Source of the DNA: Xanthomonas indica
GTDB lineage: Bacteria > Pseudomonadota > Gammaproteobacteria > Xanthomonadales > Xanthomonadaceae
Length of the DNA: 64,000 nucleotides
Assembly (NCBI RefSeq): GCF_040529045.1
Contig: NZ_CP131914.1
Location: 2,092,501-2,156,500 of the forward strand
Direction of reading: 5' to 3'
Under the pieces are notes generated by a model that was not told the origin of the DNA, did not search any database, and worked only from the letters and a program-made list of their open reading frames with translations. Below, one piece after another: positions 27,865 through 36,028 of the stretch. Position 1 is the first letter of the stretch; each line of letters begins with the position of its first letter. Both the position numbers and the translations under genes were made by a program.

Positions 27865-28178
27865 GCGGATCTCCGAGCGGGCGACAGTGCCCGCCTGCAC
27901 TGTGCCGGGCGCGGCGCGCGCGGTCCGTGACGGGAGGGTGCAGGCGATGTGGAGAGGCAGTGCGCGCGGGTGTCGTAGACAAGTGCTGCGTTGCGAAGGG
28001 CGATGCGATGCGTATCGAAGCATCGCCTGGATCGGCAGTGCTACTAAGCGACCACGCCCCGCTGTACTTGGCCATCTCCCCGATGGCGGCCGCAGCGTGG
28101 CGGACGGACCACGGTTCCGCAGGGAAGGTGTGCCGGTTCCCGCGGCCCACGCCGCGCTTTCCGACAGGACGTTCGCCG
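27865..28178. other. Divergent promoter region with inverted repeat
   Basis: The 314-bp gap between the leftward stress-protein gene and the rightward lipase gene. It contains an 8-bp inverted repeat GGCGATGC/GCATCGCC (27999-28006 and 28020-28027) spaced by 13 bp, which could be an operator or a leader hairpin. No other gene is evident. Confidence 0.45.
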
Positions 28179-29159
28179 ATGAGTGCGATTCCCGCGACGC
28201 AACCGCTGTTGCCTCCGCAACTGACCCTGGCGATGGCAGCCGCCAGCATCGCCGCGTACGCCGCCTACGAAGGCAAGCCGGTTGTGGCGCCGTCCGACTA
28301 CCGCCTGGTCGCCCGCTGGTCCGGCTGGGACGGCGATCCGCTGGGTGGCAGCGAGGAACTGTTCGGCCTGCTGTTCCGCTCCACGGTCGCCGCCGGGACC
28401 TATCTGTTCGCGTTCCGCGGCACCGACTCGGATCTGGACATCTACGAGGACCTGGACTTCTCCACCACTGCCTTCGTGCCCACCGCCGGCACCGCCACGC
28501 CGGTGCCGCAGGTGTCGGCCGGGTTCTACGGCATCTACGACGCCAGGGGCGGCGCCATGCGCGCCTCGATGCGCGCGCAGTTGTTCGCGCTGCTGGAGCA
28601 CTTCGCGCCGACCCAGGTCTACGTCACCGGACACAGCCTGGGTGGCGCACTGAGCCAGCTGTTCTCGCTGGACCTGGCGCTGAGCCGGCCGGCGCTGCCC
28701 AGTCGCAACATCAACTTCTGCAGCCCGATGGTCGGCGACGCGAGCTGGGAGCAGGTCTATGCCGCGCATATCGCCGCGGCCGACAGCACGCGCTGCTACA
28801 ACTACTGGGACTATGTGCCATCGCTGCCGCCGTCCACGTTCGGCTATGCGCCGGTGGGGCAGGCGTTCCGCACCGCCTACGAGGTCAACGGCGCCTGGTT
28901 CCCGCACCTGCTGCCACGGCACTCCATCGCCAACATGCAGGTCGTGCTGCAGCATGCGCTGTGGCAGACGCCGCAGGCCTGGAGCGGCACCTTCGCCGAC
29001 CAGACCGATCCGCAGCGGTTGATGTGCAGCCAACTGCCGCCTACGACGGCGCATCCGCCCTGGGCGGACATGGCGCTGACCGCGCGTGCGGCCGAGCAGG
29101 CGCTGGGTTTTCCGGAAACTGCGCCAGTGCCACCAGCGCCGCCAATGGCCACGACGTGA
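28179..29159 (+). CDS. Class 3 (fungal-type) lipase
   Basis: A 326-residue alpha/beta hydrolase of the lipase 3 family. The nucleophile elbow is GHSLGG (S153), preceded by the family FAFRGTDSD segment (78-85). Candidate acid and histidine residues are in NYWDYVPSLPP and LPRHSIAN. It hydrolyses acylglycerols or phospholipids. No signal peptide is visible at MSAIPATQPLLPPQ, unlike secreted Xanthomonas lipases, so export would need another route. An in-frame upstream start (about 58 codons earlier) also lacks a signal. It is followed 104 bp later by a muramidase gene on the same strand; that pairing is discussed under findings. Confidence 0.88.
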   Translation: MSAIPATQPLLPPQLTLAMAAASIAAYAAYEGKPVVAPSDYRLVARWSGWDGDPLGGSEELFGLLFRSTVAAGTYLFAFRGTDSDLDIYEDLDFSTTAFVPTAGTATPVPQVSAGFYGIYDARGGAMRASMRAQLFALLEHFAPTQVYVTGHSLGGALSQLFSLDLALSRPALPSRNINFCSPMVGDASWEQVYAAHIAAADSTRCYNYWDYVPSLPPSTFGYAPVGQAFRTAYEVNGAWFPHLLPRHSIANMQVVLQHALWQTPQAWSGTFADQTDPQRLMCSQLPPTTAHPPWADMALTARAAEQALGFPETAPVPPAPPMATT

Positions 29160-29263
29160 GTTAGGGGGCGCCTGGCGGAATGCCGGAGTGCCCGGGAACC
29201 GAGTGGCGCCGCTGGGGGCGCCACGCTGTTGGCAACCTGCATCGCGTCCGCAAGGAGTTCGCC

Positions 29264-29848
29264 ATGGCCTCGTTCGACCTGTATCTCCCGCAGTTGCTGC
29301 GCTTCGAAGGCGGCTTCGTCGACGATCCCAACGATCCGGGCGGCGCCACCAACTACGGCATCAGCCTGGCCACCTTCCAGCGTGATGCGCAGGCGCTGCT
29401 GGGCGAGGCGCCGACCCTGCAGGCCTTGCGCGCGCTGACTGTGCAGCAGGCCGCGGCCATCTACAAGCAGGCGTACTGGGACCGGATCGGCGCCGACCGC
29501 ATCGCCTCGCAGACGCTGGCCGAACTCGTGTTCGATTTCTACGTCAACGCCGGCAACGTGGCGATCGAGCTGTTGCAGCGCATCCTGCAGCAACTGGGCG
29601 CGACGCAACTGGTGATCGATGGAGAGATGGGACCGACCACATTGGCCGCCCTCGCCACGGCCGACGCGGCGCAGGTGTATGCGCAGTACCGGCAGCAGCG
29701 GATCGCCTACTACCAGCGCCTGGTGGCGGAGCGTCCGGCCGACGCCGAGTTCCTGGCCGGTTGGCTGCGCCGCGCGGAATGGTTTGCGCCGAGCCTGCCG
29801 GCGGATGCGTCGTCACCGCCGCAGACCGCGCAGGCCGGGACCGCCTGA
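29264..29848 (+). CDS. Glycoside hydrolase family 108 muramidase-like protein
   Basis: A 194-residue protein. The N-terminal LLRFEGGFVDDPNDPGGATN (catalytic Glu15 of the EGG motif) defines the GH108 lysozyme family, followed by TLAELVFDFYVNAG and a C-terminal VIDGEMGPTTLAAL segment resembling a peptidoglycan-binding motif. GH108 proteins are phage endolysins or secreted muramidases that cut the glycan strand. There is no signal peptide. A clear AAGGAG site (29252-29257) precedes ATG 29264. No other phage gene is nearby, so it is either a domesticated endolysin or a toxin/effector. Confidence 0.88.
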   Translation: MASFDLYLPQLLRFEGGFVDDPNDPGGATNYGISLATFQRDAQALLGEAPTLQALRALTVQQAAAIYKQAYWDRIGADRIASQTLAELVFDFYVNAGNVAIELLQRILQQLGATQLVIDGEMGPTTLAALATADAAQVYAQYRQQRIAYYQRLVAERPADAEFLAGWLRRAEWFAPSLPADASSPPQTAQAGTA

Positions 29849-30007
29849 GCGGTCGCGCGCCGCGCCACACGTGTACGGTGCGTGCATCTGCGTTTCACCG
29901 CTTGCGCATGTCGCGCTGGCTAGTCTCCCGGGCAAGCGTCGGCCATTGCCGATGCCACCGCACGCCGCTACGGCGTACGCCTGTCCTCGTTTCGGGAAGA
30001 CCGCATC

Positions 30008-30181
30008 ATGATCAAGTGGGCCATCATCATCGCCATCATCGGACTCATCGCCGGCGCGCTCGGCTTCAGCGGCGTGGCGGGCGCAGCGATGGGCGTCGCC
30101 AAGTTCCTGTTCTGGGCCGGCATCGCCATCGCCCTGGTGCTGTTCGTGCTGGGCACGATGCTGGCCAAGAAGGTCAGTTGA
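30008..30181 (+). CDS. DUF1328 (YtjA-type) small membrane protein
   Basis: A 57-residue protein composed of two hydrophobic helices: MIKWAIIIAIIGLIAGALGF and a second from about 30 to 51, with a short basic C terminus (AKKVS). Length and pattern match UPF0391/DUF1328 membrane proteins found across Proteobacteria and often induced by stress. It is a short, separate gene after the muramidase; function unknown. Confidence 0.9.
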   Translation: MIKWAIIIAIIGLIAGALGFSGVAGAAMGVAKFLFWAGIAIALVLFVLGTMLAKKVS

Positions 30182-30193
30182 GCCCAAGACCGG

Positions 30194-30222
30194 GCAGGTC
30201 GCGTTGAGCAGACGCGGCCTGC
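30194..30222. terminator. Hairpin between convergent genes
   Basis: Stem GCAGGTCGCG/CGCGGCCTGC (one G-U pair) with a 9-nt loop, 12 bp after the DUF1328 stop and before the stop of the leftward small basic protein gene. Confidence 0.4.
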
Positions 30223-30280
30223 AGGCGGATAGACGCAGGCGCCACGGTGGCCGGCAGCCACCTGCTGTGCCGCCATCGCC

Positions 30281-30448
30281 CTAGGCGTCGCTGGCGGTAT
30301 CGGTGTCGTTCTGCGCGGCGGCATCGTCGGATGCCGGTTTGGCCGCTGCGGCGCGCGCTTCGCGCTTGCGCGCTTCTTTTTCTTCCTGCTGTTTCTTCTT
30401 GGCCAGCTCGCGCTGACGTTTCTCGAAGGAGTAGTTGGGCTTGGCCAA
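30281..30448 (-). CDS. Small highly charged protein (KPNYSFEKRQRELAKKKK type)
   Basis: A 55-residue protein starting (TTG) AKPNYSFEKRQRELAKKK, with a Lys/Glu helix then an Ala/Asp tail. Proteins beginning MAKPNYSFEKRQRELAKKKK are widespread in Gammaproteobacteria; their function is unknown. Alignment to that N terminus puts the start at a TTG (30448-30446); an ATG at 30499 would add 17 residues not typical of the family. It is leftward and convergent with the DUF1328 gene. Confidence 0.75.
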   Translation of the reverse strand: MAKPNYSFEKRQRELAKKKQQEEKEARKREARAAAAKPASDDAAAQNDTDTASDA

Positions 30449-30512
30449 TGCGCATCTGCCGGTGAGGGGAGTGCGCCGAGTGTAGCTGGTGTGCGCCATC
30501 GGCGTGCGAAAC

Positions 30513-30543
30513 GGACAGGCCGCCCGTGTGAGACGGCCTGTCC
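30513..30543 (-). terminator. Hairpin after secreted protease gene
   Basis: Perfect 10-bp arms GGACAGGCCG/CGGCCTGTCC (30513-30522 and 30534-30543) with an 11-nt loop, 40 bp beyond the stop of the leftward protease gene. No strong T tract. Confidence 0.5.
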
Positions 30544-30583
30544 TAGGCGCAGGTGCGGGAGTACGGCCCTCCCGGACCTTGGC

Positions 30584-31984
30584 TTACGGGCTCAGATACT
30601 GCTGGATCGACGAATACACGTCGGCAAAGCGCGAGTAGTAGTCGGGATCGCTCGGTGCGCTGCAGTACGAGGTGCCGCCATACAGGCCGCCGCGCAACTG
30701 GTAGGCGCCGCTGCTGTTGACGGTGAACAGGCCGGAGCCGGACGAGCCGCCTTCGGTGACGCCGGTGCTCCACTGCACGCGGTACAGCGGCGACTTGCCG
30801 TCGATGGAGCTGGACAGCGCGGTGACCTTGCCCAGCGAGTACTTCTTGACGTCGCCGGCGGGGTGGTGGATGCCTTCGATCGCGGTGCCGGTCGAGCCGA
30901 TCGCCGAGCTGCTCCAGCCCGCATAGAACGCGCCGCTGGGCGGAGTGCTCTTCAGCTCCAGCAGCGAGGTATCGCGGGTGGTGTTGGCATGGCGCAGGTA
31001 GGCGCCGCCACCGAGCGTGGTGTAGTTGGAATTGACCGTGGAGCCGCCGCAGGTGGTGGCGTCGTAGAACCAGTAGGTCTGCAGCGTGTTGGCCACGGTC
31101 TGGGTGCTGATGCAGTGCGCCGCCGTCCAGAACAGCGGCTTCTTCGGCGAGTTGCTGTTGTTGAGCAGGGTGCCGGTGCACAGGTAGGTGCTGCCGCCGC
31201 TGGTGAAGGTCATGCGCGCCACCGACTTGGCCGCCGAGGTGAAGCCGGAGGTCGGACTGGCGCGGCAGACGATGTCGCGCTCGCACGAATCGCTCTCGCC
31301 GATCATCGGCCGCATCATCGTGTCGCTGGCGACCGGGCTGATGTCCAGGTGCGACAGCTGCGGGATCTTCAGTGCGAAGCCCTGCGGATACTGGCCCGCC
31401 GGCAGTTCGATCTCCACCACCATGCGCGCGCCGGCGATCACCGCCGACCAGCCGGGCTGGCTGCCGGCGAAATCGGCGCCGCTCTGCTGGAACACACGGC
31501 CATCCTCGCCGGCGAAGCGCAGCGTCGCCTTGCCCGGATCGCCGGGCTGGGCGCCGCTGCCGCTGAGCTGCAGCGCCGCGCGCAGCGCCTGCGCGTTGGT
31601 CGAGACGATTTCGAAACTGGTGACCTGGGCGCCATTGGGCAGGGTCTGCCAACGCAGGCGGCGCAGGTTGATCTCGGGCTTGGCGACGTCGCGGGAAAAG
31701 CCGATCTGCAGCGGCTGGCCGTTCTTGACCTGTTGCCCGCGCGCCTGCTTCATCGCCGCGGCCTTGCTGCTGTCGGGTGCGGCCAGTTCGATCAGGCGCG
31801 GCGCGTGCGCGCTGCCCGGGGTGAGGCTGCGCAGTTCCGCGCCACCGAGTGCGGCGGCATCCGGGCGCGCTTCGACCGGGGCGGAGTCCATCTCGGCTGC
31901 TGGGGGAGTGGCAGCCATGGCGACGGGGGACATGCCGGCAATGCCGGCCAGCAATGCCAGATACAACGCATGCTTGCGATTCAT
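30584..31984 (-). CDS. Secreted trypsin-like serine endopeptidase (lysyl endopeptidase type)
   Basis: A 466-residue prepro-enzyme. Signal peptide (MNRKHALYLALLAGIAG...AMA, about 1-24), a propeptide to about residue 230, then a chymotrypsin-fold domain with H290 (WTAAHC), D338 (RDTSLLEL) and S415 (GGSSGSG). Paired cysteines (C234/C240, C269, C291, C312) suit an extracellular enzyme. The layout resembles Achromobacter lysyl endopeptidase and Lysobacter/Xanthomonas secreted proteases, so type II secretion is likely. The ATG at 31984 starts the signal peptide. It lies downstream of the PQQ-type gene but is separated from it by a terminator, so it is transcribed alone. Confidence 0.9.
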   Translation of the reverse strand: MNRKHALYLALLAGIAGMSPVAMAATPPAAEMDSAPVEARPDAAALGGAELRSLTPGSAHAPRLIELAAPDSSKAAAMKQARGQQVKNGQPLQIGFSRDVAKPEINLRRLRWQTLPNGAQVTSFEIVSTNAQALRAALQLSGSGAQPGDPGKATLRFAGEDGRVFQQSGADFAGSQPGWSAVIAGARMVVEIELPAGQYPQGFALKIPQLSHLDISPVASDTMMRPMIGESDSCERDIVCRASPTSGFTSAAKSVARMTFTSGGSTYLCTGTLLNNSNSPKKPLFWTAAHCISTQTVANTLQTYWFYDATTCGGSTVNSNYTTLGGGAYLRHANTTRDTSLLELKSTPPSGAFYAGWSSSAIGSTGTAIEGIHHPAGDVKKYSLGKVTALSSSIDGKSPLYRVQWSTGVTEGGSSGSGLFTVNSSGAYQLRGGLYGGTSYCSAPSDPDYYSRFADVYSSIQQYLSP

Positions 31985-32174
31985 CGATCTTCCTTCTGCG
32001 AAGAGGGACGAGACCATCCGGCAGGGGACCGGATGCCGTTGCACCCGAGTTCAGGGTGCCTGCCGAGGCTACGGACGACGCCACGATGATTGCGTGCCAG
32101 GCGTCACGCTCGGGAGGCCGGTTTCGTAGACAGCTGCTCACATTGCGTGTGATGGCGGGTTATGCGCGACGCAT

Positions 32175-32206
32175 AAAAAAGCCTCCCCTGCTTGCGCAGG
32201 AGAGGC
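32175..32206 (-). terminator. Rho-independent terminator of the PQQ-type gene
   Basis: Read leftward, an 11-bp stem GCCTCTCCTGC/GCAGGGGAGGC (one mismatch or wobble) with a 4-nt loop leads into TTTTTT (32180-32175). It lies 34 bp beyond the stop of the 32240-33916 gene. Confidence 0.88.
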
Positions 32207-32239
32207 GATGCGATCCACGTGATGCGACGCCGTGGGCGC

Positions 32240-33916
32240 TCAGCGGCGCCGGTTCGACGGCACGAACTTGTATAGCTTGTTGACGCCGGTGCCGAAGTTG
32301 AAGCGGCTGTAGCCGGCGCCCCAGTACACCGCGCCATCGACGATCGCCGGCGCGCTGGACACCGAACCGCCGGCATCGAAGCTCCACAGGGTGGCGCCGG
32401 TCTTGGCGTCGAGCACGGTCATCGCGCCGGACATCGAACCGGCATAGACCAGGCCTGGCGACGCCGCCAGCGGGCCGCGGCCGCCGGCGCCGAACGTGGT
32501 CTGCACCGGGTCGGTGCCCGGCACCTTGACCTGCCAGAGGATCTTGCCGCTGGCCGCATCCAGCGCGGCCCAGGAGCCGGCGTTCCAGGTCTCGGTGTTG
32601 CCCGGCGCCAGGGTGTAGGGCGTGTGCTCGTTGTTGTTGATGGCCACGTACACGCGCGCGGCGAACGGATCCACCGACGAGCCCCATTCGATGCCGCCGG
32701 CGGTGCCGCCCGGGCCCACCTGGGTCGACCACACGGTCTGCCCGCTGTCGGCGTCGAACGCCCAGTAGACGCCGCTCTTCTGGCCGGCTCCGACCAGCGC
32801 CTGCGGCTTGCCGTTGCGGATCACCGTGAACAGGTTGGCGCCGCCGCCGCTGAAGTCGTAGTCCGGTCCCTGCGGGTCCTGGCACAGGCCGTTGGTCGGC
32901 GCCACCAGGCACGACAGCGACCAGGCGTCGGCACCCTGCAGGCGGCGCGTCCACACCGGCTTGCCGCTGCGCATGTCCAGCGCCAGCACCGAGTCGACGT
33001 AGTTGTCCGGCGCCATGCACGCCAGTTGCGCGGTCTTGTCGCCGTTGGCGTTCTTGACGCAACTGGCCACGTCGGTCGGCACCGAGTAGTTGTTGCCGGT
33101 GGTGGCGTAGACGCGCTGGCGCAGCGGATCGATCGCCAGCGTGCCCCACACCGACGCACCGGTGTAGCCCTCCGGCGCGGTGCGGAAGCTCCACAGCAGC
33201 TTGCCGGTCTTCAGGTCCAGTGCGGCGACGCTGCCGCGGAAGGTGTACTTGTAGCCGGCGCTCAGCCCGCCCCAGTCGCCCGAGGAGACGCCGACGTACA
33301 CGCGGTCGCCGTAGATCACCGGCGAGGCGGTGATGCGCGCCTGCGGGTTGGATTCGACCAGGGTCTTCCACAGCAGCTTGCCGGTGGTCTTGTCGATCGC
33401 CAGCACGGTGCCGCTGGCCTGGTCGCCGACCAGGACGCTGTCGCGCGCGATCGCCGGGCTGTTGCGCGACAACGAACCGGCGATGCCGGTGTAGTCGGAC
33501 AGCTTCACCTGCCACACCGCCTTGCCCAGGTCGGTGTCGATGCGATACAGCTGGCCGCCCCAGTCGGGCACGTACAGCGCCGTGCCCTGCACGGTCGGCG
33601 TGGCCGACACGTCGCCTTGGGTGGTGAAGGTCCACGCGGTCTTCAGGCGCGCCGCGTTGAACGGGGTGATCTGCCATTCGCCGGGCGCGAAGCGGGTGTT
33701 GAGGAAGCCGCCGCCGGCGCTGTCCCAGAGGCTGTGCGTGGCGAACGGCGTGCCGCCGGAGAAGGTGCTGCGCCATTGTGCGCTGGCGGCGGTGGTGTCG
33801 GTCGTCGCCGCTGCGGTGCCTGCGGACTGCGCCATCGCCATTGCGCTGAACATCAAGCCGGGAATCAACGCCAGCCGCAGGCGGGAGTGGTTCTGGTGTG
33901 CATCACGCGTTTTCAT
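32240..33916 (-). CDS. Periplasmic PQQ-type beta-propeller protein (polyvinyl-alcohol dehydrogenase-like)
   Basis: A 558-residue protein with a signal peptide (cleavage after AMAMA, about residue 29) and a series of PQQ-enzyme beta-propeller repeats (LDLKTGKLLW, LDMRSGKPVW, LDAASGKILW, LDAKTGATLW). This matches quinoprotein alcohol dehydrogenases of the PVA-dehydrogenase type; there is no fused cytochrome c domain and no CxxCH, so any electron acceptor is separate. No PQQ biosynthesis gene is in the window. It could oxidise an alcohol or act as a non-enzymatic propeller scaffold. AAGGA precedes the ATG, and it has its own predicted promoter. Confidence 0.87.
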   Translation of the reverse strand: MKTRDAHQNHSRLRLALIPGLMFSAMAMAQSAGTAAATTDTTAASAQWRSTFSGGTPFATHSLWDSAGGGFLNTRFAPGEWQITPFNAARLKTAWTFTTQGDVSATPTVQGTALYVPDWGGQLYRIDTDLGKAVWQVKLSDYTGIAGSLSRNSPAIARDSVLVGDQASGTVLAIDKTTGKLLWKTLVESNPQARITASPVIYGDRVYVGVSSGDWGGLSAGYKYTFRGSVAALDLKTGKLLWSFRTAPEGYTGASVWGTLAIDPLRQRVYATTGNNYSVPTDVASCVKNANGDKTAQLACMAPDNYVDSVLALDMRSGKPVWTRRLQGADAWSLSCLVAPTNGLCQDPQGPDYDFSGGGANLFTVIRNGKPQALVGAGQKSGVYWAFDADSGQTVWSTQVGPGGTAGGIEWGSSVDPFAARVYVAINNNEHTPYTLAPGNTETWNAGSWAALDAASGKILWQVKVPGTDPVQTTFGAGGRGPLAASPGLVYAGSMSGAMTVLDAKTGATLWSFDAGGSVSSAPAIVDGAVYWGAGYSRFNFGTGVNKLYKFVPSNRRR

Positions 33917-34348
33917 GGATGTCCTTCGGGCTTGGGAGTGAGGATCCCCCCGTCACGTCCGCGGCCATCCTAGAAGTGGAAATCCTTGCGTGTCATGTAC
34001 TTACGAAAAAGTTAGGGCGCTCGCAAAAGGTTGCGGCGATAGCGAAAAACAATGGCGACGGCATCGCCCGGTCATCGTGTCGGCATCCACGTGACGCAGG
34101 TCGGGCCATGATGCGATGGCGGTCGAGGCCGTGCGTTGCACTGCATCGCCAGGGCGCAGCGCGACGTGCTGACGTAGCGCGTGGCGATATGTGCTGTCGA
34201 TTCTGAGCGCAGGATTCGACGCGTGAGCGCGGACTGAATCGCGGTGCAGCGCGAGGGTCCTGGCGCTGCCGCTGCGGCGATGCCGTATGGCCGATGCGCG
34301 CGCCTGGTTACACTGTGCGATCACGTTGTCCGCACAAGGAATGCCTCG
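33917..34348. other. Divergent control region
   Basis: A 430-bp gap between the leftward PQQ-type gene and the rightward SGNH hydrolase gene. It has an AT-richer patch at about 33968-34060 carrying the promoter listed separately. No gene, repeat or clear operator was recognised in the remainder. Confidence 0.5.
33967..33996 (-). promoter_or_regulatory. Predicted sigma-70 promoter of the PQQ-type gene
   Basis: Leftward -35 ATGACA (33996-33991, 5 of 6) and -10 TAGGAT (33972-33967, 4 of 6) with an 18-bp spacer, about 50 bp before the ATG at 33916. Confidence 0.55.
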
Positions 34349-35155
34349 ATGAAATGCCCCTCGCTGTTGTCCCTCGCCATCGCGCTGTGCGCCACGGCCG
34401 CCGGTGCCGTGCAGGCGGCAACGCCGGCGTCCACCGCCGCGCTGGAGGGCAAGGTCGATGCGCTGTACACGCGTGCTCCGGACACGCTCAAGCCCGACGA
34501 AGTGAAGGCGATGCAGCAGCGCCTGCTGGACTGGGCGCAATTGCAGCGCTATCGCGCCGACAATGCCGCGCTGCCGGCGCCGGCAGCGGACGCACCGCGC
34601 GTGGTCTTCTATGGCGATTCCATCACCGACGCGTGGGGCCGCCGCGAAGGCACCACGTTCTTCCCCGGCAAGTCCGCCTACGTCAACCGCGGCATTTCCG
34701 GACAGACCACCGCGCAGATGCTGGTGCGCTTCCGCCAGGACGTGATCGACCTGAAGCCGGCGGTGGTGGTGATCCTGGCCGGCACCAACGATCTGGCCGG
34801 CAACACCGGGCTGTCCACGCTGGAGATGATCGAGGACAACCTGCGCTCGATGACCGAACTGGCCCAGGCCCACCACATCAAGGTGGTGCTGGCCTCGGTG
34901 CTGCCGGTCACCGACTATCCGTGGCGGCCGGGCCTGCAGCCGGCGCCGAAGGTGCGTGCGCTCAATGCCTGGATGCAGCAGTACGCGCAGCAGCAGGGCG
35001 CGGTGTATCTGGATTACTACAGCAAGCTGAGCAACCGCGACGGCGGCATGGACAAGACCGTGGCCATCGATGGCGTGCACCCCAACAACGCCGGCTATGC
35101 GGTGATGGCGCCGCTGGCCGAGCAGGCCATCCAGCGCGCGCTTGCGCAGCCCTGA
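34349..35155 (+). CDS. Exported SGNH/GDSL esterase-lipase
   Basis: A 268-residue protein with a signal peptide (MKCPSLLSLAIALCATAAGA, AQA cleavage near 23). The four SGNH blocks are present: FYGDSITDAW (S91), NRGISGQTTAQM (Gly), AGTNDLAGN (Asn) and DGVHPNNAG (Asp and His). It is therefore an active-looking periplasmic or secreted esterase or acetylhydrolase; the rhamnogalacturonan/sialate acetylesterase and platelet-activating-factor acetylhydrolase subgroups have this layout. ACAAGGA lies upstream of the ATG at 34349. Monocistronic; its 3' end has a hairpin repeat. Confidence 0.9.
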   Translation: MKCPSLLSLAIALCATAAGAVQAATPASTAALEGKVDALYTRAPDTLKPDEVKAMQQRLLDWAQLQRYRADNAALPAPAADAPRVVFYGDSITDAWGRREGTTFFPGKSAYVNRGISGQTTAQMLVRFRQDVIDLKPAVVVILAGTNDLAGNTGLSTLEMIEDNLRSMTELAQAHHIKVVLASVLPVTDYPWRPGLQPAPKVRALNAWMQQYAQQQGAVYLDYYSKLSNRDGGMDKTVAIDGVHPNNAGYAVMAPLAEQAIQRALAQP

Positions 35156-35170
35156 TCCACCGCGCGCGCT

Positions 35171-35213
35171 CTAGCCCCTCTCCCCCCGGGAGAGGGGTTG
35201 GGGTGAGGGTACG
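35171..35213. repeat. Hairpin repeat between convergent genes
   Basis: CCCCTCTCCC-CCC-GGGAGAGGGG (35175-35197) followed by TTGGGGTGAGGGTAC; the same unit occurs near 9388 and 57240. It lies between the convergent SGNH hydrolase and pseudouridine-synthase-like genes and probably ends both transcripts. Confidence 0.75.
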
Positions 35214-35250
35214 GGCGCCGGTAAAGATGGTCGACGAGCGGCGCAACCGC

Positions 35251-35961
35251 TCAGAAACGCTCGCCGCTCGGCAGATAACGCCATTCGCCCGGCGCCAGCT
35301 TGCCCAGTGGGATGCGGCCGATGCGCAGGCGGCGCAGCCCGCTCACCTCCAGCCCGACCTGCGCGCACATGTCGCGCAACTGGCCCGGGTGCACGTGCTT
35401 GATCGCAAAGCGCAGGCGCTGTTCGCTCTGCCAGCTGACCTTGCACGGCGGCAGCGTGCGCTGTCCATGGCGCAGGCCATGCGCGAGCCGGTGCAGGCCA
35501 TAGGGCTGCAACGTGCCGCTGACCTCCACCACGAACTCCTGCTCCAGCGTGGCCGCGTCCTCGCTCAGCCGCCGCAGCACGCGGCGGTCCTGGCTCAGCA
35601 CCAGCAGTCCGCTGGCTTCGGTTTCCAGTGGCAGCGGCATGCTCAGGCGCAGGAAATGGCGCTTGAGCACACGCACGTCGCTGGTATCCAGCGCGCTGCG
35701 GTGGGCGGGCGTCGCCAGCGCGAGCGCCTCTTCGGCGCGCATGCCGGCCGGCTTGTGCAGCAGCAGGGTCACCGCCTGTGCCGGGCCGAGTTGCGCGTCA
35801 GGCGCCAGCGTCACCTGCTGGGTGGTGATCGGCGTCTGCGGTTCCTCGACCACCACGCCGTCCACGCTGACCCAGCCGCCTTCGATGTACTGCTGTGCCT
35901 CGCCGCGCGAACACGGCAGCAGGGCGGCGAGATGCTTGTCGAGACGGACGGGGCTGGACAT
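35251..35961 (-). CDS. RsuA/RluF-family pseudouridine synthase homologue with altered active site
   Basis: A 236-residue protein with an N-terminal S4 RNA-binding domain (MSSPVRLDKHLAALL, about 1-60) and an RsuA-type synthase domain. In this family the catalytic segment reads RLDxxxxGLL; here it is PLETEASGLL (about 109-118), so Arg and the catalytic Asp are replaced by Pro and Glu. The conserved Tyr that follows is Phe (EQEFVVEV). It may be a pseudo-enzyme that binds rRNA, or one with altered chemistry. Many annotations would simply call it 23S rRNA pseudouridine synthase. The gene stands alone, convergent with the SGNH hydrolase gene. Confidence 0.85.
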   Translation of the reverse strand: MSSPVRLDKHLAALLPCSRGEAQQYIEGGWVSVDGVVVEEPQTPITTQQVTLAPDAQLGPAQAVTLLLHKPAGMRAEEALALATPAHRSALDTSDVRVLKRHFLRLSMPLPLETEASGLLVLSQDRRVLRRLSEDAATLEQEFVVEVSGTLQPYGLHRLAHGLRHGQRTLPPCKVSWQSEQRLRFAIKHVHPGQLRDMCAQVGLEVSGLRRLRIGRIPLGKLAPGEWRYLPSGERF

Positions 35962-36028
35962 CGGCGGTGCGGCGATCGGTCGGGGGCGCAGTGTACGGGC
36001 GTCGCGGGGGCGCTGCCACGCAGCGGTG

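Noticed and set aside
29264-29848. GH108 gene as part of a prophage
   Set aside because: No holin, integrase, capsid or tail genes and no attachment-site repeats in the window.
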